From: Trichobilharzia szidati | Lineage: Eukaryota > Platyhelminthes > Trematoda > Strigeidida > Schistosomatidae | Assembly: GCA_944472155.2 (NCBI GenBank) | Contig: OX235277.1 | Span: 11,418,804 to 11,482,803 of the forward strand | DNA length: 64,000 bases | Direction: 5' to 3' | In this document: positions 48,976 through 60,669 of the stretch, piece by piece | Layout of the letters: every line of letters starts with the position of its first letter | Numbering within the stretch: the first letter of the stretch is position 1 | The notes under the pieces: generated by a model | Seen by the model: only the letters and a program-made list of their open reading frames with translations | Database searches by the model: none | What the model was told of the DNA's origin: nothing | Made by a program: the position numbers and the translations under genes

Positions 48976-51900
48976 TCATTCATGGCATCGAGCATTTTGA
49001 CATATTTTTCCACAGCAGTCTTCATGTGTACCACAGATTTCTCCTTGTAGTTTACAACAAAATGGAAGACCTGATGATTTACGAAGTCGACATTTGGAAA
49101 AGGGACAACATGCCCTGTAAGATTCTTTGTCACCATCCATATTCAAACAATAACAATTTTCTCCTTACAAAGAAAATAAATACAAAGAAATTGGTGTTAC
49201 ATGAAAAACGGTGATGCAGTTTGCTTTGAAAATGATCACTAAATTGTCAAGCATGAATAAATCGATAAATTATTGCGCGATTGAACATTCACATTACTAC
49301 CTCAACATCACTTCTCGTCTGGCTTTGTAGGTGACGTCTGTTTGACTCAAGTGAATTGTAGTCAGAGATCAGGTTCAGTTCATATTTGGCAGAAATCTGC
49401 CATCCAATTGCGCACACTAATGTTATCAATTAGCATACATTGAAATGACAGAGATGCAGAGAGTTTATTCAAGACAACCAAGCCATGTCCTGCAAACCTT
49501 GTCAAACTTGATATAAGAGTAAATCCTGTTCACTGTTGTGCAGTGTAATTCCATTATGGTTGAGTTTTGTCTTGATAAAGTCTCGCAGTGTTATACAGTA
49601 ATTTTTACTGATGACGTTCCGCGTACAATTTGTAGCTCATAATCATAACAACGTGAGCAATAAATTGTGCTCTTAACGTCATCAGTAAAAATTACTGTAT
49701 AACACTGCGAGACTTTATCAAAACAAAATTCAACCATAAAGGAATTACACTTTACAACAATTAACAGGATTTACTCTTATATCAAGTTGGTTATGAGAAG
49801 GAAAAATCTTCAGTTAAACAGTACCAGTTCTTCTTCTGCAAATACCGAACTGCAGAATGAAAGAGACTACTGTAAACACTACCCAACACATAACATTATC
49901 TGAAGTCATGAGCTGAAACATTGATCTACCAGTAAGAATTATTAATAATGTGACTAAGGTGAAAAAACGTACATTAGAAATGTGAAGGATGGCACTGATT
50001 TGTGAGTAGTTGAGATTCAGTTCCAACACAGCAATACCCAACATTTATATATCCGAATGTGTTCTGTTGGTGAACGTGTCAATCTTGTGACAACTGGACT
50101 ATAATTGGCGTTGTGTTGGTACTAATGAAACACAGTTTGACTCAGTCTAGTTGTTTATCACTTTCAGACTTATATCAGTATTTTATGCTCCGCATACAGT
50201 TGACGCCATCGGATTCTGGCGTTCACAATTCGTGCATCATCATTTGAATATGAGATAACGAACACAAATCACACTGCATGAGGCACATTTCACTCACAAT
50301 CACCTAACTAATATCAACACGCAAACAAGTGGCTGAATAGTTTAGCCCGGATGACAATCATGTGGGTTGGGTAATTTTCTTCGATTTGTGTGATGAGGGA
50401 TAAAAATATCAGATGGTTATGAGGGAACATGAAATACAGGTAAAATGTGATTTATCTCAACTAAATCAGTTGGGGAAATTCTACACGTTAATGAAATGCG
50501 CTGTCGCCGATTTTGAAATAACCAGTGATGCACATGCAGTTGTGAATAACAATTTCCTGAATTGTCAATTTGCAAGCTTGCTGTTCTAACTAATATTTAC
50601 AATAGCATATATGTCAACGCGACGCACTCGCTGAAATGATGGTATATTAGGTTCGCGAACATGGTGGGTGCATGTCCGAATGCAACTCTCTTCATCGAAG
50701 AGGCACGATGATCGCAATTCTAAAGATGTAAGATATCCACCATTCCGTGTCGCAAATCGTTTACACACAAAACCCTCACAACATGGCTTTGATACTGAGT
50801 TCTTACAAATTCCACCAGAGGCTGCGAAGTTGGAATCTTTGGAGGAAAAAAACTCCAATGAAAACCAGAGACAATCTGCAGGATGTTTGACAAGCAGTTT
50901 TATTCTTTCTGTCGACTTCTCAAAATTTCCATTACACCTAATTAGATGAACTTGAAAGTTCTGACGGAGTGAAGTAATAACCCTAAATCCTTCATAGACA
51001 GATATTCAAAATGTGAATAAACGGATGAATTGAAATCTGTTGGTAAGAATTAGGTTATTTACAGTGGTGATTGCTTCTTGACAAGAAACATGGGATAAGA
51101 TGGAAAATATCCTCATTAGTCATCGTATTCATGTTGAACAAGAACTCATGTTCATCACTGATCGGGGCTTAGGATAAAATAGAGGAATTATACTACTAGA
51201 ATTATGCATCCTAGATCGTTTCTATTGTTTGCATCGTCATATATGTAGGAGAAACACCCATCAAGCTAAATATGAGCGTGAAAGAGCATTAGCGATGTCT
51301 GAATATGGTTTCAAAGATCTCTGCAGACCTAAAGAAGCTAGAAAACAGATCAGCGGTCACACTGCATTCGATGGAAAGAAGAGACAAATTCGGCTTTGAT
51401 AGGACTAAGTTTCTGCGAAAAGGTTTTGAATCATACAAACAAAAACTGATAGCAGAAGCCCTACATAAATGAGTGAATCTCAACAGTTTGAACAGCCGTG
51501 GAGGTCTGACGTTGCTGATGCACGGTAAATCCTTATTAATAAATTACAATGGATGTCTATCGATAATTATACATACTTGATATAAATTCCTGATTGTCTA
51601 TATCTTCTGATGGAGAGACTTAGAAATGTTTTACAACTGTTTAACAAAACATTCATAAACAAGTCATTGTATACTGCATATGCACATATATTTTCATATT
51701 CAGTTATCTACGATCATCAACATTCAGTTGAACGTAATCTGATGGAAAGTACACTCTGTTAAAAGTGTACAACTAAAATAGACCAACATCTGAAAGTGTA
51801 AATATCAACTGGTGCACAACCCACATCTATGTCACAGCTTTGCTACAGATTGGAAACAATCCCAATCCTTTCTCATTCTCATGAGTATCAATATTTCACA

Positions 51901-52257
51901 CATATCTCTGCTATTTTATTCATCTAATGTGAACATCACTCTCCGAAATTAACGAAGCATCTCATGCTCACAAACACAATTCTCATGCAAGTTATCAACA
52001 CAGTGAAGTTAAAGTCTACCCTCGTGAACGCCTCTACATCAACGATATTACTACTAAGCCGACATTCAGAATAGCTGAATAGTAAATTAGGCATCTGCCA
52101 AATATCAAATAATACCCAACCGATCTAATGAACACAAATCTACTATTATCACAAAATAATCCACATCACAGAAAAACATACCTGAAGCCCGTACAACCTG
52201 GTCGCCCATTGCCACAATTGACAATACCAATATCGTGAGCAACGTAGAAGTGTGCAT
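48976..52257 (-). CDS. Secreted cysteine-rich peptide with knottin-like spacing, gene 2 (two exons)
   Basis: Exon 1 is 52257-52182 (ATG at 52255-52257) and exon 2 is 49163-48976 (TGA). The donor is CAG|GTATGT and the acceptor a pyrimidine tract ending GTAAG. The phase-1 intron is 3018 bp. The product would be 87 residues: a signal peptide almost identical to that of gene 1, then a domain with 12 cysteines. The last six are spaced C-x6-C-x5-CC-x3-C-x4-C, a textbook inhibitor-cystine-knot pattern. The first six include a C-x-C and a CC pair. The exon-2 reading is open over 62 codons with no ATG near its start, so a simple ORF scan misses it. The even cysteine number and intact frame make this the better-preserved paralogue. 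Function unknown; such folds occur in channel ligands, protease inhibitors and antimicrobial peptides. Confidence 0.75.
49505..49788. mobile_element. Foldback (MITE-like) element in the intron of gene 2
   Basis: The arms 49505-49618 and 49675-49788 are 114-bp inverted copies with about 7 mismatches by hand count, around a 56-bp spacer. The spacer and inner arm ('ataaattgtgctc..aacgtcat') also resemble 3711-3745. Gene 1's intron lacks it. No target-site duplication is visible. The element could be a MITE or a foldback product of a retroelement terminal repeat. Confidence 0.85.
50586..50836 (-). CDS. Candidate alternative cysteine-rich second exon
   Basis: The minus strand has a pyrimidine-rich acceptor ending CCAAAG, then 251 nt open to a TAG at 50586-50588. 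The exon would start in the same phase as the two knottin exons, so it could join exon 1 of gene 2 (52182-52257) to give a 108-residue secreted product. It has seven cysteines, starting C-x6-CC-x4-C near its N-terminus, and a basic C-terminal part. No AATAAA was seen close downstream. The exon is unlike the knottin exon in sequence and absent from the gene 1 intron. The odd cysteine count and missing polyadenylation signal leave real doubt. Confidence 0.4.
51228..51475 (+). pseudogene. PLE GIY-YIG endonuclease fragment (another clade)
   Basis: The + reading CIVIYVGETPIKLNMSVKEH (51230-51289) matches the GIY-YIG core 'YVGETxxxLxxRxxEH'. After a stop comes AVTLHSMERRDKFGFDRTK (51360-51415), then SYKQKLIAEALHK, the usual tail of these nucleases. 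It lies antisense in the intron of gene 2 and is absent from gene 1. Confidence 0.6.
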
Positions 52258-52295
52258 AGTCGGATAATTATTGCCACAGTGTAAAGTAGAATGTC

Positions 52296-52304
52296 ATTAT
52301 ATAG
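52296..52304 (-). promoter_or_regulatory. TATA box of knottin-like gene 2
   Basis: CTATATAAT on the minus strand, about 44 nt upstream of the ATG. It occupies the same position as in gene 1. Confidence 0.6.
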
Positions 52305-52591
52305 TTCCCACTGTATCCAAATGGTGGACATATCTATGCCATTGTGTTCACACACGAATGAAGATTGTTCTAACTGGAACATGAGTGAACCTTTTGATAA
52401 TCACAGGGATTAGTGAAATTGTAGTCCGTGTAGTGAGATCAATGAGAATAAGACGAGTATTCGTCACGTAATTTACTGTAATTCAATGTAACATTGAGTT
52501 TATACACATTGTCCGTGTGTAGTTGTATTGTTAGCATTGTGGAATAGATCAAGTCAGTTATTATAATTCCAATACAATAGTTGTTTGCAAA

Positions 52592-52607
52592 CACACACAC
52601 ACAAGTT
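52592..52607. repeat. (CA)n microsatellite
   Basis: Short CA run, longer than at the paralogous site in copy 1 (about 27821-27830). Confidence 0.8.
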
Positions 52608-53165
52608 CTAATTCTTCACCGCACATGATCATACTGACTGTTCGAATTGTTATTTTCATTCTCATTTCTTAATCGGATAAAAGTTACTAAGATATGGTAG
52701 ACGCTCTGGCCATACTTTTGCTGGAAATAATAACATAATTATATAGAACTCGTTGTTACACGTAAGCGAATAATGTAACAGAATAATGAATAATTTGATT
52801 TCCATGTTACATGTGGAACATGGATGGAAAATGAAGAGGAGAGAGGAACCAGTTAAGCGTTGACGAAGTGAGATCAACATGACTTGCAGTATGTAACACT
52901 TTAAATTGAATGCAAACTTTTCGGCATTTTAGAATTCACACCTGTGTTCGAGTTTCAGATAACATTGCCCAGCGTACTGTAAACGCCTGATTGTTATACT
53001 TCATCAGCGTAGTCGAGAGATACATTTCAACATGATATTAGGCACCACAATATTAATATCGACAGACTTGTTGACAGTCTCAAATACTATTTCGCGTGTG
53101 ATAGTGATTCCCAAGTAGTGACGTCATTCGCAATAGAACAGTCATATGCCACGTTGGAAACAGAT

Positions 53166-53351
53166 TCATTGATCCACCACTGCGAAATGACTGAAATCCG
53201 GAATGCATCTACCCTGTTGGTGACATATACGGTTGAACCCATTTAAACTGTCACTCTCACATTCGCTTAGTTTAGAACCGATATGAGACTCAATCTCGCA
53301 ATTCGCACATAGTAGCGTTTCTCGGATGGATGAGGTTAATTCCTGCATCAT
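53166..53351 (-). other. Short ORF kept in three paralogous copies, copy 2
   Basis: 61 codons starting MMQELTSSIRETLL. It has a 9-nt in-frame deletion relative to the other copies, and a 2-nt deletion near its end that changes the C-terminus. Confidence 0.25.
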
Positions 53352-55269
53352 TATAAATTGAAGTTTGTATTTACAGCATATTCGAGACCGAAATATTGAC
53401 CCTGAATCCCATTTCAGATGAGTACAGAAATCATGACGTGTCTATTAGATAGCATTCTTAAGAATTTAAAATGAACGAAACCTTTCAAATCATTTTAAAG
53501 TTGGGTTAATATATCAGTCTGCCATTTGAAAATTATGTAGAAGAAGATTCACGTACGAGTGGTTGCTCTGCATAGACTGGAACACACAACACAGTCATTC
53601 CTCACAATCTCTGAAAGGAGGCGATTCAAAATTGAAAAGAGTAATCACTGATCAAGGAAAACCATCATCAATATCTTACTCATCATCTTCAACAGCTGCA
53701 TGCGCACAATAGTCAAACAGTAATTGTTATCTGCAAGACAACTAATAATATCCACTTAGCAATGGTCATAACTTGTGCATGTGTCAATACTCACAAAGTT
53801 CATAAATAGTAATTGAATTGGAAGTCACGAATTGTGAAGGATTCGTTTGTACACCTGTATTAGTCAACAAGTGATATGAGGAATGGACGCCTTCAGGATG
53901 GATGTTCAGAGATGCAATCTATGCCGTGTAGAGTATTTATGAATTTGCTGACGTAATGCCTGCCGGCTTAGAAATAATACGTGAGAATTTGATTGCATGC
54001 AAAGAAATTTGTCAGTCTTGAGCAATTCATTACAGCATTTTTCTTTGAATCATTTAGCAACTAGTGACTTCAGAGTGTTTATTCGATAGTCGATAAATGA
54101 CAGATAGATTTTGTCATTCGAACAATGTTTCCTTGCTTCCTCAGGATTTTTGATTTCGTATTCGTTTAATTCGCTACTTCAACCATTCTCACGCAAACTC
54201 GTAGATACTCTGCAGCACATAAACTTATGACCCTAATGAATCGACCGATAGAACTGCTCCAGATGATGATTTCAATGCATGTCTGTGAGAGATTTTGTTT
54301 CGTCTGGTCACTGTTTATTCCGATTTCGGAATCTCAGCCCTATGCGTTTGTGATCCCAGCTGAAGCTCATCACTGTTATACGTCTTCACAAATAATAATC
54401 TAATAATGTCGAATATTGCTTGATACGGAATGTGATCTACACAATGCTTTACAATTTTTAGTGGCTTCGTGTCAAGAGATACGATAAATCAGTTTTTCGC
54501 TTTTGTCACTTTCAGGTTTGTTGTGAAAATCTTTCACTGTTCATTTCTGGTAAAATATAGAGAATCACGCGCATTCTGACTCACATCTTGTCGACACTCA
54601 GCTGTCAAACTTCAGCCGGATGTCATAAGCATATTCATGCTGTACTACATAGGAGTGAAAACAGTGGATTTCGAAAGGATCCCTGTGCATATTCTCTTCC
54701 TGAATCGACTATTGTAAACTATGTAACAATGCAGAAGTGCCTTGCTTTCGATTGAGTCCACTCAGAATCACTTAACCTTATTGGTCACTTTTCACATCGA
54801 CTTACAGTTAGTGAATTTATTCGTGTCAGTCTCACAAACCTCGACATCCTTCTTTCCTCTTGTCTGTTGACAACACTCATGGACTTGACAGAATCCGTAT
54901 CATCTTCGAAGTCTTCAAGTATTTTCTCTATTCACTTATTGGGTTGTATTTTCACTTGGTCGTTCGTGTACTTTCACTGCCAAGATCTCTCAATACCTTG
55001 CTTACTTAACTGCCTCTAGTAACGACATTCAAAAATGATGTTCTCGTAATGGTTTGCAGTTCTTTTGTGATTTCACTGTGTGGATTTCTCCGGTTGTGTT
55101 TTAGTAGCATTAGGAGCTGAATTCACTAGTTCTCAAAACAAGTGAATAATTCTATCCTTGTAAAACTGAGCCAATGAATAATATCTAATTCCTATTACTC
55201 GCTATCTGAGACATATACCTGCAATCATAGATATTCCGGACATGCGAACACGAAAGGAAAGAGTTCAGA

Positions 55270-56255
55270 GGATGGTTGTGAGAGCTGTTGTCTCGTCCAA
55301 ACACTTAGATCATTTCAACTGTAAAAACCTCTGCAAAGGTAAATATAGGCAGTAAAAACTCATCCTTAGCTTAGCGCTAAATAAGTCTCTTAACGGTGAT
55401 ATGAATGGGGGATTCTTTAGAATCTCAACTGTAGTTTCATCTCTAAATTCAACCTTCATGAATACCAGCTGCCTTAGCACCATTTGGTTTCTTTCGTGCT
55501 TTTGCTTCAATTTCCAGTTCTTCTTGATGAACAGTTGGAGGATATCCATTTTCCACGAGAACCCGTCTGAGTCGCTCAAGTTCACAATCAATTTTACAAC
55601 AGGTGTATACTCCAATTATTCTTGAGGATAAGGAGTTGATACGTTTTCTCTTTCTTTAAAAAGCGACCCAAATATGAAAATTCATGTATTCACTATTCCA
55701 TATTGGTTTCCAGTAGGTCGATCACCAACGAGAACCGTCAAATCTCATTTTTAGAGGAAAATCTAAAAAAATAGACTTCTGATTTCATCTCTGATTTTTT
55801 TGTGAAATGGATAGCACAGTAGTACTTGTTGAACTCCTCAGATACCAATTCATTGTCGGTATTGTTGTCACATATGATGAAACTATCATCCATGTATCTT
55901 TGGTACGAATGAAAACTATCGATAGTAGGCCATAACATACTATTCTCGGAACTTCTCAAGAAGCAGTCTGCAAGTAAATGACCCAATGATGTCCACCTTT
56001 CCACTACAATTCTTTATCTACAAAGCGTGTTGTTGAACTTGTATTGGACATTTAAAGTGCATCTTAATAGTATTTCCTTCAAGTAGTGGCTCGGAACACA
56101 CACTTCTGCATAATTATCCTGAATGAATTTGCATATGAAGAAAATGGTCTCAGTGAGAGTAACGTTGATGAAAAGGGACGTAACATCCATGGATAGCACT
56201 TTTTTTCCGGATACACAAGCATCACTTGTTGAATCAACGAATTCAAATGAATCTG
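55270..56255 (-). pseudogene. PLE RT remnant inside duplication A, copy 2
   Basis: The minus reading shows SMDVTSLFINVTLTETIF (about 56180), LLRCTLNVQYKFN (about 56050), LLADCFLRSSENSM (about 55975) and QRYMDDSFIICDN (about 55910, catalytic box intact). This is followed by a decayed thumb (VFMKVEFRDETTVEIL, about 55450). It is less broken than the copy at 30.5-31.5 kb but still has several frameshifts. Confidence 0.78.
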
Positions 56256-58360
56256 AAACCCTAAGCTAACAGAGATTATTTTCCATAAAACATGTTATTT
56301 ATGGATGGATGTCAGACATGAGATTTCATTTCTTCAAAAAAAACTGTTTTCTCCTCAGACAAGAACAAATTCAGCCTGCTGTCTGGTCCACGTTCAGATA
56401 TTTTGAGAAAATCTTCTTTTTTATTTCCTGTGAAAGTGTAATCTGTTCTTCTCTTCAGTAAGAGATAGAAAGAGAACCACGCACTCACTCGATGATGATT
56501 CACTTTATTCTGTGTATAATTAAATTTGTTGTTGAAATATCCATCCCCCTCTATTGTAATAAAATAGTTTTATTCAAATTATCCATAAAAGCAAGATTGC
56601 AAAGAATTGCTGAAGACCAACTCACCTAATTTGTGATTTCTATTAGATCGTGAAGTGCGAAGTTTATTTTGCCACTTCTTCGTTCACCACAGGATAACCT
56701 GCTCTTCAACAAACAACCGTACCCAATGATGATGTACTCCGCATGTATATCACCATGCCTATAAATATCTTCGACCGTAATGAAGATTGAAGCAACGAAT
56801 AAAACAACTGCAGATTTCTCCTTGTACCAATGCCATTATGAGATCGTTAGAAACTATATCTCAGTTTTCAGTCTTCATCTCATTGTCAGCTAATGGATGA
56901 ATGTCCTGCAGCTGTATTGAGAAGTCATGACCAGTGGCGTACAGCATGTAAAAGTGAATTCGAATTGAATTAAACTCACCGGTTCAGTGTGGTGCCATAT
57001 CACACTTATTGGTTTTGTACAGTGCTATCTGGTTTCCAATCAACTCTAAATTAGTTGGTTATTCGATGAAATCTACGTTCACACTTATCCAGACAGCTAC
57101 AAAATCTGACAGTTTCGGAACAAATGTGCAGGAGTACTTCATCTGGTGGGGAATTTTTCGGTGTGATGATTTTTCTTTATATGAAGTTCACTCTATCGCA
57201 AATCTCGTCCAGAATACTTTCATGATTGCTGATGATAACTATGAAAATGTCCAAATTAAAATACTGATAAAGCTTACCATGAAATTAGAAGGAATATTGA
57301 GGAATTATATCACAAAAATAGTGATGGTGTAGGTAGGTGATTACGGTTTGAACGGAAGTACACGTTGAGTGAGTGCAAGCACAACTCTCTCTAGCCTTCT
57401 ACAAAAACAACCTGAACTGTGACTATTCAGGGTTTAAGATATTCGGCAGAAAGTCACGGATATATATCTTTGATGCATAAAGTGAAAACCATGAGTAGGC
57501 TATTTCACATTTCTCAACCAATAACATTACTATTGCTGAACTTTACCGGATTATGTCTCCCTGATGAATAATGTTGTCAGTAATAATGATGATACACTTG
57601 AATGCCTTTTTCAGTGATTCAAGCCCTATTCTCTATGCAAACTGAATGTTAGTCAAATTGAAAGTATTTTATTAACTCTACTGATGTATTTGTTTAATTG
57701 CCTTTATATTTTAATCACATCTTCACTGTGTTCGCATACTTCATGTTGGATTTCATCGAGATGAATAAGAAGTAGTAGGAAATTTATGTGAGTAGGCGAT
57801 GCTGTTTAGAATAAATCTTAAGTAACATTTGAACATGTTCAGGAACGTATTTCTATTTCAAAAGAAATTGGTTTGGTTGGAATTTTTCATCCTCCTTTCA
57901 AGTAGATAACTTGAGAAATTGACTGAATGCTGACTGTACAGTTCACAGGCGATTTATCTGCCAGTAGGTATATTCAGTCTGTGTGTGTTGTATAGCTGAT
58001 AATGGGCAATATGAATTCCTGTGTAATTTATGTCTAACTTATGCATAAAGTGAATCGTAGACATATATTTAGTGCATAGAAACCATAAGACTGATGGCAA
58101 CACAGCTTTAAATGTCATCTATAAATATGGTCAATAGCGCTTCTTGAAATACGCTGAGGCTATAGCTATCTTATAAAATTAGGCCCTTATGTGTGTTTAA
58201 AAACAGTTTTTTTATTACTCTTAGCCTACATTGGTATTCCTTATTTGATTAGATAACCAAACGCAGTGTTAATAAGAATTATTCAATTGGCGATAATAAT
58301 AACAAAGTTGACAACATGTGTATATGTAAACTTACTACTAGCGTGAGCATGGTTTAGGCC

Positions 58361-58420
58361 TGCGTCGGTCAAGGAATGAACCCTGTACCTTGTTGGTGGT
58401 TTACGAGCTAAGCTAAGGGA
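58361..58420 (-). repeat. Degenerate tRNA-SINE head, duplicate of 42477-42544
   Basis: Keeps TGCGTCGGTCAAG at its start, but the distal pairing arm is lost. Confidence 0.45.
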
Positions 58421-58539
58421 CAAAGAGAGACAAAAAACGGACATACTACTTTTATATGCAAAACTGATATTGTTTTCTTAAATCCCCAAAGCTTGGGTTT
58501 TGAGTATAAAAACGGGTTCAAATTACGTTCAGAAGGTTC

Positions 58540-58760
58540 AATGGAATGTGATGGATAACTCTGAAGGCACTCCTTTTGTCCACTTACTGACTGCTATAAA
58601 TCATTTGAGATGAAATAGAACTTCTTATGCACTTTACTTGGCCTTTTTGGGTCCATGTATGAAGATGTTCAGCAATATGTCTCAACTCTGTGCTGAAGAA
58701 TATGTCATTCATGAATTTATCATTGAAAGGAGACACGCTATAAAGGTATTTCAAATACTC
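58540..58760 (-). pseudogene. PLE C-terminal fragment, duplicate of 42730-42930
   Basis: Matches the 42.7-kb copy base for base over much of its length, but the reading is more broken. Confidence 0.5.
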
Positions 58761-60590
58761 TGAAAAGAACCTTCTTTGTATCTACAATAAGATTAGTATT
58801 CTATTGTTGCCCAACATTATACAATAAACTGAAGGACATGTCATCGAATTTGATAACCTATATATGCATCTTAGGATTTAATTTCTCTTATGAAGCCACA
58901 TATAAAGGTGGTTCATCGCGTGTTGTATCCTGATAAAAGAAAAGAATATTATCCCTTGGATCCTAATGAGTGTCAAGATAGACAACAGTCACTTAATACC
59001 TGAGGGATATTCAATCAAAGGTCGACATTTGTTGTAGCTTTAGAAAATGCCGTCCACTACGTTAAATCTGTTTACAGCTGACATCTAACACTTTTCTTAA
59101 GGGTATGTACTGAACGGACGGTTTACGACCTGCCTCAGTAGGACGGTGATTTGGTTCATTTGACACTGAGGTATGAAGTATAGTGAGAATGTAGCTCTTC
59201 AGCTTAATCTTATAACTTTCAATTAGTGAGTACCGAGTTAAAGTCTCACTCCAGATTTTTTCAGTGAGGACAACTGATATTTGATAAACCACGGATATCC
59301 ACACGAGTGACTTCAAACTGCTTGGTAAATGCACACCTCGTGATACGAATAGCGGTTAAAATGAAACATGAATTGACTGTGCATTATTCATCCCACTACA
59401 ATTTCATTTAACTACAACTTTCTATGTAGTGAATATCTCAAAATTAGTATCAAAGATTTGATTTCTCTTTCCAAATATGAATAAGATAAAACATAAACTT
59501 ATCAGAAAAGCCACTAAATTAGTTTGTTTTTCCTTTGACTTTCTGTTTTTTAAAAAGATTATTAATCATGATACCTACAGGCGTTTGGATATTTGAAAAA
59601 CAGTGAGATCAGAAATTCTGGGGCCTACCCAAATTTGGTGAAATTTTAAATGCAGAAATTTGATATTACTGGTTTTACTTTGCTGTTGCTGTCATCGTTA
59701 TTATATTTTGACAACTAATTCAATCTATCACTTTCGGAAAATTGTCTCATAAATAACAAGCTGAACTGAATCGATTGTGTTTAGTTAATTTGATGAAAAT
59801 CATTGCGATCATCCTAAAGTGTAATGGTAATTCTTTGCTCAGTTTATCGGCAAAATATTTATCCATTATCACTTTGCCATTAAACTTAATTTATGAGCGT
59901 CATTACTTCAGATCAGTCAAAGTGACAGTGAGAGAATATTAACACAGAATTAAGAAATATTTCAACTGAAAAAAGTTTCAAAAAATATCAGACGATATGG
60001 GTGGTATTCATTTCCACTTGTTGTTGTTCTTTATGTTCTGCTCTACTAACACATAATTCAAAATACTGGCAATCAAATTAGAAGTATACGCCCTAAGTGA
60101 AGGAGGCATACATCTACTATTCTTGTTCTTTTGATATGATTAAGGGGCATGAAAATAGTTTAGGAGTAAATTTTACGTACTACTTATTAAGAGAAAGTAA
60201 TATATCAGTGTAAGTGTGTATAAATCAGTGTATAGGTGTATCAAACATTGGAATAGATACACTGTATCAATATGAGATTGACGATTGCAGTGTAATAGGG
60301 TGGTAATATCCTCTCCTCCTCCTTTTGATTTCTCGTCAATCATCCACAGTCTACCAGACAAAATGGTCTTACATCCTGTAAAGAGTAAAATGAATTCATT
60401 TAATTTGTGAACAAAAAAACAATGTTGACCGTTTAAGCTTGTTAGTCTAATTAGTAAGGTATTCAAAGGTATTTCTGTTATGGTATTTTTAGTATCACTT
60501 GGTTTCACACAGCATTCTGGTACAACAACGAAAATTTCTGCGAATGATATCCGTGGAACAAATTTAGCAGTCAGTCAATTGATATCAGGT

Positions 60591-60662
60591 GTGCGTCAGT
60601 GTGGGATCGAACGCAAGATTGTGTGTATGGTCGATGAGTATCCAAACCACTATGTCACCAAC
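60591..60662 (-). mobile_element. tRNA-SINE head
   Basis: On the minus strand it has an A-box-like TGACATAGTGGTTTGG and a B box GTTCGATCCC, in the same arrangement as 20251-20323. The body is not recognisable beyond the head. Confidence 0.6.
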
Positions 60663-60669
60663 ACATACA

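Larger units (their letters stand above)
48892..57800. repeat. Segmental duplication A, copy 2
   Basis: Collinear with 25319-33212 but about 1 kb longer. The extra length is mainly a foldback element (49505-49788) and a block at about 50250-51750 that holds a cysteine-rich ORF and a PLE endonuclease fragment. Copy 1 has about 390 bp (25935-26330) absent here. Confidence 0.85.
58084..60047. repeat. Segmental duplication B, copy 2
   Basis: Collinear with 42196-43897. It begins about 280 bp after the end of duplication A copy 2, whereas A1 and B1 are 9 kb apart. Confidence 0.85.

Noticed and set aside
49154..49163. Treating the ATG within the gene 2 knottin exon as a translation start
   Set aside because: It would give a leaderless fragment lacking the first cysteines. 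The conserved acceptor and paralogue support splicing to the signal exon instead.
60173..60508. 111-codon minus-strand ORF
   Set aside because: No domain, no splice sites and no conservation within the window. Consistent with chance in AT-rich DNA.
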